6,407 bases of DNA, from the NCBI GenBank assembly GCA_012515365.1, contig JAAYYM010000582.1, positions 1 to 6,407 of the forward strand, read 5' to 3'. A program made the position numbers and the translations under genes. Below the pieces are notes generated by a model, which was not told the DNA's origin, did no database searches, and was given only the letters and a program-made list of their open reading frames with translations. Positions 1 to 5,933 of this stretch are shown here, piece after piece. This DNA is from Clostridia bacterium (GTDB taxonomy: Bacteria > Bacillota_A > Clostridia > Lachnospirales > Lachnospiraceae). Each line of letters starts with the position of its first letter. Positions within the stretch are counted from its first letter, which is position 1.

Positions 1-27
1 ATTAACTGCTGCCAAAACAATTTTCAT
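1..27 (-). CDS. 5' end of a gene cut by the window edge; possibly a B12-binding-domain radical SAM protein
   Basis: Only nine codons are visible, translating to MKIVLAAVN. The start is well supported: on the minus strand an AAGGTGG ribosome binding site (complement of about 35-41) lies 7 bases before the ATG at 25-27. From memory, N-termini of the form MKhLLAAVNAKYIHSNLA are typical of radical SAM proteins with an N-terminal cobalamin-binding domain and a C-terminal DUF4080, common in Clostridia. The visible residues fit that pattern, but nine residues cannot prove it, and neither a Rossmann fold nor a CxxxCxxC cluster motif falls in the window. The gene starts 43 bases after the stop codon of the membrane acyltransferase-like gene, with no hairpin terminator between them, so the two could be co-transcribed. 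Existence of a gene here is likely; its product is a guess. Confidence 0.5.
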
Positions 28-70
28 GTGTGATCCACCTTATCATATATAAATTTAAAAAAATGATTGT

Positions 71-841
71 CTACTTCAGTATAGCATGTGACTGCAAAAT
101 ATTACAAAGAAGATAAATAGCTGGCTGATGAATCAGATAAATCAGTAACGTATGCCTGCCCAAAAAATTAATCGGCCTGATCCGAAAAGAAAGCAGCTTA
201 TCATGCTTGGTGCGCTCAACATAATTTCTCACCATAATGGCCAGATAGAATCCTGTCAAATATAGAAAAACCCATGGTAATATCGGAAAATAATCCGCTG
301 AATGAAATTCTTTATTCGGAAATCCCAAAAAGAATAAAAAATGAGTCTGATACAACTTAACCGGCAGCTCATATTCCCATAAATAAAAGAAAGATAATTT
401 CCCCATATCAACCCATCTGAACAACAAAAATAAAAGAATGCTTCCGCTCAAACCAATAACTGGTAAAATCTTGAGTAAAAACGGCCTGATCAATGCAGTA
501 ATAATCATTGCACTACCTAATAAGCTTAATACTCCAAACAAAATGATCTGAGAAGGAATCACAAAATAAGTAACCACCGTCATCAGCATTCCTGCGCCAA
601 AAACAATCCATCCACGTTTCATTAAATGATTACTAAACGATGCCACGCAGCCTGAAATGCAAATAAAAGAAATGCAGATCATCTGCTGCCAGTAAAAGGC
701 ACCCTGTGTATAAAAAAAGGGCCAGTCTACATGAAAAATCATGACCAGATCATAGCATGCATGATAAATCACCATATTGATAACAGCTAATCCTCTCAGA
801 AAATCCAGAATATGATAACGTTTCGTACAAGTCGGTTCCAT
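71..841 (-). CDS. Multi-pass membrane protein, DUF1624 / heparan-alpha-glucosaminide N-acetyltransferase-like
   Basis: This 256-residue protein is almost entirely membrane-spanning. Hydrophobic segments lie at roughly residues 12-31, 52-68, 78-96, 98-117, 122-141, 185-206 and 228-248. The N-terminus carries the family signature RYHILDFLRGLAVINMV (8-24) followed by YHACYDL (26-32), and the C-terminus carries LGRHTLLIYLIHQP (227-240). Both are typical of the DUF1624/HGSNAT catalytic family, related to acyltransferase-3 proteins, which are proposed to move acetyl groups across the membrane onto sugars. Substrate and product in bacteria of this kind are not known, so the enzymatic role is inferred from the family. 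The ATG start has a good AAAGGAG site 5 bases upstream (complement of 847-853). It follows the tRNA terminator and precedes a gene at the window edge in the same orientation. It appears full length and intact. Confidence is high for the family and low for the exact function. Confidence 0.85.
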   Translation of the reverse strand: MEPTCTKRYHILDFLRGLAVINMVIYHACYDLVMIFHVDWPFFYTQGAFYWQQMICISFICISGCVASFSNHLMKRGWIVFGAGMLMTVVTYFVIPSQIILFGVLSLLGSAMIITALIRPFLLKILPVIGLSGSILLFLLFRWVDMGKLSFFYLWEYELPVKLYQTHFLFFLGFPNKEFHSADYFPILPWVFLYLTGFYLAIMVRNYVERTKHDKLLSFRIRPINFLGRHTLLIYLIHQPAIYLLCNILQSHAILK

Positions 842-865
842 TTAATCTCCTTTGTTCCTGATAAA

Positions 866-894
866 GTAATATTGACAAAACAAAATCCGGTAAA
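866..894 (-). promoter_or_regulatory. Weak candidate promoter for the DUF1624-type gene
   Basis: Read on the minus strand, TTTACC (889-894) and TATTAC (866-871) are separated by 17 bases. Each matches the sigma-70-type consensus at four of six positions. The site lies between the tRNA terminator and the ribosome binding site of the membrane protein gene, so it is correctly placed. The match is poor, and readthrough of the terminator could serve instead. Confidence 0.3.
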
Positions 895-896
895 GC

Positions 897-925
897 AAAA
901 AGACCTTGCATCATACAAGGTCTTT
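897..925 (-). terminator. Rho-independent terminator of the tRNA-Phe/tRNA-Gly unit
   Basis: On the minus strand AAAGACCTTG (complement of 916-925) pairs perfectly with CAAGGTCTTT (complement of 899-908) around a 7-base loop. The U run at the end of the stem continues for two more bases, then GC and another three U. It begins 4 bases after the 3' end of tRNA-Gly, so it should end the tRNA transcript and any GH13 readthrough. Confidence 0.87.
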
Positions 926-929
926 CAAG

Positions 930-1000
930 AGCGGGTGATGGGAATCGAACCCACGTATCTAGCTTGGAAGGCTAGTGTTCTACCATTGAACTACACCCGC
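930..1000 (-). tRNA. tRNA-Gly (anticodon TCC)
   Basis: A complete 71-base cloverleaf can be drawn on the minus strand. The acceptor stem GCGGGTG pairs with CACCCGC, followed by T8-A9, D stem GTTC/GAAC, anticodon stem CTAGC/GCTAG with loop CTTCCAA (anticodon TCC), and T arm GTGGG-TTCGATT-CCCAT with one G-T wobble. The discriminator base is U. CCA is not encoded (the following bases are CTT), so it must be added by a nucleotidyltransferase. It lies 12 bases after tRNA-Phe and just before the terminator, so the two are very likely processed from one transcript. Confidence 0.97.
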
Positions 1001-1012
1001 ATATAATACAGA

Positions 1013-1085
<73 letters not shown>

Positions 1086-1110
1086 ATATGAAGCAAAGCT
1101 CGCAAAAAGT

Positions 1111-1139
1111 ATTATATCGACTTTTCATTATATTTGCAA
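1111..1139 (-). promoter_or_regulatory. Promoter of the tRNA-Phe/tRNA-Gly unit, overlapping the GH13 stop codon
   Basis: On the minus strand a perfect TATAAT -10 box (complement of 1111-1116) stands exactly 17 bases after a TTGCAA -35 box (1134-1139, four of six consensus matches). The -10 lies about 25 bases before the first base of tRNA-Phe, leaving room for a short 5' leader that RNase P would remove. The GH13 stop codon (1112-1114) lies inside the -10 box. Confidence 0.75.
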
Positions 1140-3256
1140 GTATTTTTTTTAACTTCTGTCTGTAATTCCGGTTTTAAAAGCATTCCGGTATAACCACCTA
1201 TTTTTATATATAGCTTGCCGCCTGTAACCTCATACTGTCGTCCACCCAGCTGATAACCTTCCTGAGTAGTCATAATGATAGTAGCCAGCATACATTCTCT
1301 TTCTACTCCAATGTCCCACAGCTTAATCTCAAACTCTCGTTCATTTACATCATTATTGATGATAATAACACTTTGAGTCTCTGTATTAAATCTGCCGTAG
1401 GCAATCAGATTATGCTCCTCTAACAACGGCTTCATGGATCCGCAGCCAAGTTCTCTATTCGCTTTACGGATTCTGATCAGATCCTTATGATAATTGATCA
1501 GTTCATGATCCTCATGGCCCCATGGATATGTTCTTCGATTATCAGGATCCGTAAATCCACAAAGACCAGCCTCATCTCCATAATAGATTGTAGGAGCACC
1601 GGCCCAGGTAAACTGAAATAAAACAGCCTCACGGAACACTGCTTTACTGATGCCGTGATTTGCTGCTTCCGGTCCAAGATTATTAGATCTGCCAACGACA
1701 TGATTGGTTCTCGTTAAAAATCTGGAATGGTCATGATTGGATAATTCATTCATTGTCACCTGCATAGATGGCGCTGAAAACTCTGCATAATGTTGTTTCA
1801 TCATACTCCAGAAAGCCTGCGCATTTCCCAGAAGATCTGCACGATAATCATCACTATGCTTCTGCATTCCTGTTAAAAACCAAGTCACAGGCTCCATAAA
1901 TGCATCATAATTCATAATCGTATCCCACTCATCACCTTTTAACCATTCTAATGGCCTGCCATAATGCTCCGCAATAATGATGGCATTGGGATTAGACTCC
2001 TTTACCGCACGACGAAAATCCTTCCAGAACTGATGATTATACTCTGGTGAATGTCCTAAATCTGCTGCTACATCAAGTCTCCACCCATCTACATTATATG
2101 GTGGAGAAACCCATTTTCTTGCGATATCGAGAATATATTGTTTTAATTTATAAGAATTTTCATAATTTAACTTTGGAAGTGTATCATGTCCCCACCACCC
2201 ATCATAGGCAGGATTATACGGCCATCGCATTTCTCTAAAGTCAAAAAAGCTACGATAAGGACTGTCTTCAGAAATATATGCTCCTTTTTCATATCCTTCT
2301 TCATTTTCATAGATGCATTCCCGATCCATCCATTTATTAAAAGAACCACAATGGTTAAAAACACCATCTAAGATTATCTTGATTCCTCTTTTATGAGCCT
2401 CCTCGACCAACTGAATAAACAATTCATTACTTGCTTCCAGATTCTTTTTATTTGTGACACGGTCAATGTATCTGGTGGCATATCTGTTTTCTCTTTGGTC
2501 ATCTGCTAACAGATCACCACGATCATCCACAATCTTACCAAAATGAGGATCAATATAATCATAGTCCTGAATGTCATATTTATGATTTGATGGCGACACA
2601 AATAGAGGATTGAAATAAATCGCATCAATTCCTAAATCTGACAAATAGTCCAATTTATCTATAACCCCCTGCAAATCTCCACCGTAAAACTCTCTGATCC
2701 CATTTGCCTCAGGGTATTTATTCCAATCCGTTACTTGAATGCTTTTTCCATTGATATAGTAATATTCATTCGTTTCCACATCATTCGTAGGATCTCCATT
2801 ATAGAACCGATCTACAAATATTTGATACATGACTGCACTTTTTGCCCAATCAGGAGTTTTAAAGCCTGGAATGATCCTAAAAAAATATTTCTCATTCTTT
2901 TCTTTAGATGAACCCTGTAAATCATAATAACTGCTATGTTTACCGGCAACCACTTCAAAACAATAATAAATTGGCTCATCATCTAGTTGATATTCACATT
3001 CATAGTAATCAAAATTTTGCTTTGTCAATATTTTATTCATAAATACGCGTTCTTTTTTACAAATAAAATATACCTGATCAACATTATTTTTTCCGGTACG
3101 AAAACGAATTTTTACAAGTCCGTAAGCATTCGGTTCAAGAGGAATAACATAATCTTCAGATAAATCAGAAAAAAGTGCTCTTTTATTAAGTGCAGGCTTC
3201 ATGCTGGTCAGATAAACACTTTTTTCATATGCGCTTAATGATTGTGATTGATCCAT
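1112..3256 (-). CDS. Intracellular glycoside hydrolase family 13 alpha-glucan hydrolase (neopullulanase/maltogenic amylase type)
   Basis: This 714-residue protein has no signal peptide, so it should act in the cytoplasm on imported maltodextrins or related alpha-glucans. An N-terminal beta-rich domain (about 24-130, starting NKRALFSD) resembles the CBM34-like domain of neopullulanases. The (beta/alpha)8 barrel follows from about residue 135. Conserved regions are all present: DGVFNH (297-302), LPKLNYEN (360-367), GWRLDVAAD (391-399) with nucleophile Asp395, IIAEHYG (427-433) with acid/base Glu430, and LSNHDHSR (505-512) with Asp509. An insert of about 35 residues (240-275) follows the HFG segment. 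A C-terminal beta domain covers roughly 610-698. I chose the ATG at 3254-3256 because AGAGGTG lies 9 bases upstream. A GTG 60 bases earlier has no ribosome binding site and would lie at or before the predicted transcription start. No sugar transporter or regulator is adjacent. Hydrolysis versus transglycosylation, and bond preference, cannot be read from sequence. Confidence 0.93.
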   Translation of the reverse strand: MDQSQSLSAYEKSVYLTSMKPALNKRALFSDLSEDYVIPLEPNAYGLVKIRFRTGKNNVDQVYFICKKERVFMNKILTKQNFDYYECEYQLDDEPIYYCFEVVAGKHSSYYDLQGSSKEKNEKYFFRIIPGFKTPDWAKSAVMYQIFVDRFYNGDPTNDVETNEYYYINGKSIQVTDWNKYPEANGIREFYGGDLQGVIDKLDYLSDLGIDAIYFNPLFVSPSNHKYDIQDYDYIDPHFGKIVDDRGDLLADDQRENRYATRYIDRVTNKKNLEASNELFIQLVEEAHKRGIKIILDGVFNHCGSFNKWMDRECIYENEEGYEKGAYISEDSPYRSFFDFREMRWPYNPAYDGWWGHDTLPKLNYENSYKLKQYILDIARKWVSPPYNVDGWRLDVAADLGHSPEYNHQFWKDFRRAVKESNPNAIIIAEHYGRPLEWLKGDEWDTIMNYDAFMEPVTWFLTGMQKHSDDYRADLLGNAQAFWSMMKQHYAEFSAPSMQVTMNELSNHDHSRFLTRTNHVVGRSNNLGPEAANHGISKAVFREAVLFQFTWAGAPTIYYGDEAGLCGFTDPDNRRTYPWGHEDHELINYHKDLIRIRKANRELGCGSMKPLLEEHNLIAYGRFNTETQSVIIINNDVNEREFEIKLWDIGVERECMLATIIMTTQEGYQLGGRQYEVTGGKLYIKIGGYTGMLLKPELQTEVKKNTCKYNEKSI

Positions 3257-3293
3257 CCTAATATACACCTCTGTTTCTTTCTCTCTACATCCT

Positions 3294-3322
3294 ATTTTAT
3301 AATAACTCAATCTCACTTACAA
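3294..3322 (-). promoter_or_regulatory. Likely promoter of the GH13 gene
   Basis: On the minus strand TTGTAA (complement of 3317-3322) and TAAAAT (complement of 3294-3299) are separated by exactly 17 bases, with four and five of six consensus matches. Transcription would begin near 3287, about 30 bases before the start codon at 3256. That also excludes the upstream GTG at 3316 as a start. No obvious operator or catabolite-repression (cre) site overlaps it. Confidence 0.55.
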
Positions 3323-3382
3323 GTAGTGCTTTTTGAACCATTTATATATCAATGTACACGCTCACTTGAAATATCTTTATGT

Positions 3383-3419
3383 AAAAATAAAAAGGCAGCC
3401 TCACGATAGCTGCCTTTTT
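3383..3419 (-). terminator. Rho-independent terminator downstream of ftsH
   Basis: An 11-bp perfect stem (3389-3399 with 3409-3419) has GGCAGC/GCTGCC as its core and a 9-base loop. Read on the minus strand the stem ends TTTTT, then A and five more T (complement of 3383-3387), a strong U tail. On the plus strand the T run is only the stem arm itself, so minus-strand termination is favoured. It lies about 160 bases beyond the ftsH stop codon and separates the tilS-hpt-ftsH unit from the GH13 gene. Confidence 0.88.
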
Positions 3420-3445
3420 GGAGAAGGTATTTCTTTTCTTATGGG

Positions 3446-3465
3446 GTATAGTCTTAAGACTATAC
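3446..3465. repeat. Perfect 20-bp palindrome, possible operator
   Basis: GTATAGTCTTAAGACTATAC is identical to its own reverse complement. As RNA it could fold to an 8-bp stem with a UUAA loop, but no U run follows on either strand, so it does not look like a terminator. The symmetry suits a dimeric DNA-binding protein. It overlaps the -10 box of a candidate minus-strand promoter. The palindrome is certain; any role is inferred. Confidence 0.6.
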
Positions 3466-3487
3466 AATGTATTGGGGGGGGTTACAA
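3459..3487 (-). promoter_or_regulatory. Candidate promoter with a C8 tract in its spacer
   Basis: On the minus strand TTGTAA (complement of 3482-3487) and TATAGT (complement of 3459-3464) are spaced by 17 bases, matching consensus at four and five of six positions. The first eight spacer bases are all C. Transcription would begin near 3452 and meet the terminator at 3419-3389, giving an RNA of about 65-75 bases, or a longer leader for GH13 if the terminator is read through. Such matches arise by chance in AT-rich DNA, so this is tentative. Confidence 0.3.
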
Positions 3488-3579
3488 GATGTATGATAGC
3501 ATAGGAACTATTCAAAATCTAGATATAGGATGCACAAACTTTACAAAAACCGTTTTGTGATTTTGTGAAAAATGTACAA

Positions 3580-5394
3580 TCAGGCAAACAACCCCTCAAA
3601 CTCTTCTCTGTTGATCTTTTCTTTTTCTAATAAAAGCTCCGCACATTTCTCTAGAATATCGCGATTCTCACGTATCATCTGCTCTGCTTTCTCATAACAG
3701 TCATGGATAATAGCTCTGACTTCTAAATCAATCTCACCTGCTACAGACTCACTGTATGCTCTTGTATGTGCTAAGTCTCTACCGATAAAGACTTCATCAT
3801 CATCATTGTCATAATTAACGATTCCGATTTTCTCTGACATACCATACTTCATGACCATACTCTTAGCGATCTGAGTCGCCTGCTTGATATCCTGCGATGC
3901 ACCTGTTGTAATATCTTCAAATACAAGTGATTCCGCTACACGTCCTCCAAGAAATACTATGATTTCCTGCAGCATCTTACCACGAGTCATAAACATATCA
4001 TCATTATCCGGCAGTGGCATCGTATAACCTGCTGCCCCCATTCCGGTCGGAATAATCGAAACAGAGTAAACAGGTCCGACATCCGGAAGTACATGAAATA
4101 AGATTGCATGCCCTGCTTCATGAAATGCCGTAATGCGTTTCTCTTTATCCGAAATAATTTTACTTTTCTTTTCAGCACCGATACCAACCTTGACAAAGGC
4201 TTTCCTAATGTCATCCTGCTTTACAAAACTTCTTTCCTCACGTGCAGAATAGATCGCTGCCTCATTCAGTAGGTTCTCGATATCCGCTCCGGTAAATCCG
4301 GCTGTTGTTCTTGCGATCTGATCCAAATCTACATCGTCACTAAGCGGTTTGTTTTTCGCATGTACCTTTAAAATATCCAGACGGCCTCTTACATCAGGCT
4401 TGCCTACCGTTACCTTTCTGTCAAAACGCCCCGGACGCAGTATGGCAGGGTCAAGAATATCTACCCTGTTTGTTGCAGCCATAACAATAATGCCTTCATT
4501 AACACCAAAACCATCCATTTCAACAAGCAGCTGATTTAATGTCTGCTCACGTTCATCATGGCCGCCACCCATTCCGGTACCTCTTCTTCTGGCAACAGCA
4601 TCGATTTCGTCAATAAAAATAATACACGGTGCACTTTTCTTTCCTTCTGCAAACAAATCTCTGACACGAGATGCTCCGACACCAACAAACATTTCCACAA
4701 AATCCGAACCCGAAATACTAAAGAACGGAACTCCTGCTTCACCTGCTACAGCCTTTGCCAGTAAAGTCTTACCTGTTCCGGGAGGTCCTACTAAAAGTAC
4801 ACCCTTAGGAATTCTTGCTCCGACCTTAATATATTTTTGAGGTGTCTTTAGAAAATCAACAACCTCCTTTAACTCATCCTTTTCTTCAAACAGACCGGCT
4901 ACATCCGTAAATGTTACTTTATTGTCATCTGTAGAAAGCTTTGCGCGACTCTTTCCAAAATTCATGACTTTTCCGCCGCCGGCTCCACCAGAAGCCTGAT
5001 TGTTCATATAAATAAAGATAAAGACCACAATTCCAAGCGTAATCAAAATAGGCAGCACATAGCTGACAAACGCACTTTCTCTCTTTACATCCTTAAGCAC
5101 ATAGTCCGGAAACTGCTCTCTTAGTTTCGCTTCTGTGACAGATACGTCTGATACATATAATATCTTCTTAGTTCCATTTTTAATGGTAATCTGCAGACAT
5201 CCTGTCGGAACTTCTGAGTTAGGCTGTATCACAATACCGGTAACTTCATCGGATGATAAATAATGTTCGAACTGACTATTTGTAATATAGTCCTCTGAAT
5301 CCTCCCAAAGTCCTTTCCACAATAAGAAAAAACAAGCAAATAATACAAAAACAAAAATATAAAATCCAAATCCTCTGCCATTTCCTTTGTTCAA
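3580..5394 (-). CDS. ftsH: ATP-dependent zinc metalloprotease FtsH
   Basis: FtsH is a membrane-anchored hexameric AAA+ protease that unfolds and degrades unneeded or misassembled membrane and regulatory proteins. The 604-residue protein has the full architecture: a transmembrane segment at about 10-27, a small extracytoplasmic domain (30-108), a second transmembrane segment (109-129) and a glycine-rich linker (134-152). The AAA+ module follows, with Walker A GPPGTGKT (203-210), pore loop FVG (236-238), Walker B IIFIDEID (258-265) and second region of homology [20 protein letters not shown] (307-326). The M41 peptidase has HEAGH (425-429) and the third zinc ligand Asp502 in [10 protein letters not shown]. 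The start is TTG (5392-5394), set by GGAAGGAG 7 bases upstream; no in-frame ATG or GTG fits. It ends without the long flexible tail seen in some homologues. It is third in the tilS-hpt-ftsH order conserved in Firmicutes, 17 bases after hpt. Confidence 0.98.
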   Translation of the reverse strand: MNKGNGRGFGFYIFVFVLFACFFLLWKGLWEDSEDYITNSQFEHYLSSDEVTGIVIQPNSEVPTGCLQITIKNGTKKILYVSDVSVTEAKLREQFPDYVLKDVKRESAFVSYVLPILITLGIVVFIFIYMNNQASGGAGGGKVMNFGKSRAKLSTDDNKVTFTDVAGLFEEKDELKEVVDFLKTPQKYIKVGARIPKGVLLVGPPGTGKTLLAKAVAGEAGVPFFSISGSDFVEMFVGVGASRVRDLFAEGKKSAPCIIFIDEIDAVARRRGTGMGGGHDEREQTLNQLLVEMDGFGVNEGIIVMAATNRVDILDPAILRPGRFDRKVTVGKPDVRGRLDILKVHAKNKPLSDDVDLDQIARTTAGFTGADIENLLNEAAIYSAREERSFVKQDDIRKAFVKVGIGAEKKSKIISDKEKRITAFHEAGHAILFHVLPDVGPVYSVSIIPTGMGAAGYTMPLPDNDDMFMTRGKMLQEIIVFLGGRVAESLVFEDITTGASQDIKQATQIAKSMVMKYGMSEKIGIVNYDNDDDEVFIGRDLAHTRAYSESVAGEIDLEVRAIIHDCYEKAEQMIRENRDILEKCAELLLEKEKINREEFEGLFA

Positions 5395-5401
5395 AATAGT
5401 T

Positions 5402-5409
5402 CTCCTTCC
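5402..5409 (-). promoter_or_regulatory. Ribosome binding site that fixes the TTG start of ftsH
   Basis: GGAAGGAG (complement of 5402-5409) lies 7 bases before the TTG at 5392-5394. It is located in the short hpt-ftsH gap, inside a six-codon reading frame (MEGELF) that begins directly after the hpt stop and ends at a TGA overlapping the ftsH start codon. Confidence 0.8.
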
Positions 5410-5411
5410 AT

Positions 5412-5933
5412 TTATAACTCTACTACACCAATGTATGGCAGATTTCTATATTTCTGCGCATAATCAAGCCCATATCCTACGACAAATTCATCTGGAATCT
5501 GAAAGCCTGTATAATTTACGTTTACATCTACAACTCTTCGATCCGGTTTATCTAACAAGGTACAAAGAGCCAGACTTGAAGGTTTTCTATCTTTCAGGAT
5601 ATTAAGCAGATAGCTTAATGTTCTTCCCGTATCGACGATGTCTTCTACCACGATCACATTTTTATTGAGCAAAGGCTCATCCAGATCCTTTACTATTTTT
5701 ACAACTCCACTGCTCTGTGTTTCAGAACCATAGCTGCTGACAGACATAAAATCGATAGATACCGGGATTGTGATTCTCTTAGCAAGTTCACACATAAAAA
5801 AAGAACCTCCTTTTAATACACATACCAGATGTACTTCTTTACCTGCATAATCCTTGCTGATCTTTTCACCAAGCTGTCTGATTCGTTCTGTAACTTCTTG
5901 TTCTGAAAGCATAACTCTTATTTTTTCACTCAT
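5412..5933 (-). CDS. hpt: Hypoxanthine phosphoribosyltransferase
   Basis: This enzyme of purine salvage joins hypoxanthine (often also guanine) to PRPP, giving IMP or GMP plus pyrophosphate in the cytoplasm. The 173-residue protein has the type I phosphoribosyltransferase fold with LKGG (40-43), the flexible-loop motif SSYGSET (67-73 region), the PRPP-binding motif [13 protein letters not shown] (93-105) with the adjacent acidic pair Glu97-Asp98, and the base-contact region KPDRR (129-133). Its length is normal for bacteria. I chose the ATG at 5931-5933 because GGAGG lies 8 bases upstream. An ATG five codons earlier overlaps that ribosome binding site and has none of its own. The start overlaps the tilS stop in the sequence ATGAGTGA (8 bases shared), which suggests translational coupling. 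Position between tilS and ftsH is the standard Firmicute order. Confidence 0.97.
   Translation of the reverse strand: MSEKIRVMLSEQEVTERIRQLGEKISKDYAGKEVHLVCVLKGGSFFMCELAKRITIPVSIDFMSVSSYGSETQSSGVVKIVKDLDEPLLNKNVIVVEDIVDTGRTLSYLLNILKDRKPSSLALCTLLDKPDRRVVDVNVNYTGFQIPDEFVVGYGLDYAQKYRNLPYIGVVEL

Larger units (their letters stand above)
3257..3579. other. Intergenic region between ftsH and the GH13 gene
   Basis: This 323-base gap holds, reading with transcription from 3579 down: an AT-rich stretch with a tandem TTTTGTGA pair (3553-3568) and a weak 6-bp hairpin ACAAAA/TTTTGT (complement of 3543-3558); a run of eight G on the plus strand (3474-3481); a perfect 20-bp palindrome (3446-3465); a strong terminator (3389-3419); and the likely GH13 promoter and ribosome binding site (3266-3322). 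I see no convincing protein gene. A 23-codon plus-strand frame at 3489-3560 is discussed as a finding only. Confidence 0.7.

Noticed and set aside
812..1006. Plus-strand 64-codon frame ending in a GIEPTYLAWKASVLPLNYTRI-like peptide
   Set aside because: It is the antisense translation of the tRNA-Gly gene and its terminator, a known source of false protein annotations.
1498..2371. Several 60-70 codon frames on both strands inside the GH13 gene
   Set aside because: All lie within a gene with complete catalytic motifs, lack ribosome binding sites and resemble no family.
3257..3316. Extended GH13 N-terminus from the GTG at 3314-3316
   Set aside because: No ribosome binding site precedes it, and the likely promoter (3294-3322) overlaps it, so the codon would probably not be in the mRNA.
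3543..3558. Hairpin ACAAAA/TTTTGT as an immediate ftsH terminator
   Set aside because: The stem is only six AT-rich base pairs with no proper U tail; the hairpin at 3389-3419 is far stronger.
3333..3560. Plus-strand 75-codon frame beginning with TTG
   Set aside because: It has no ribosome binding site, reads straight through the terminator hairpin, and its first half lies over the GH13 upstream region.
3553..3577. Tandem TTTTGTGA pair and a nearby TTGT...ACAA arrangement as a Rex-type operator
   Set aside because: The inverted half-sites match over only four bases and the spacing is odd; the region lies directly after the ftsH stop, not at a convincing promoter.
3987..4764. Short frames on both strands inside ftsH, and one opposite hpt at 5387-5605
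   Set aside because: They are shadows of highly conserved genes and show no independent coding signals.
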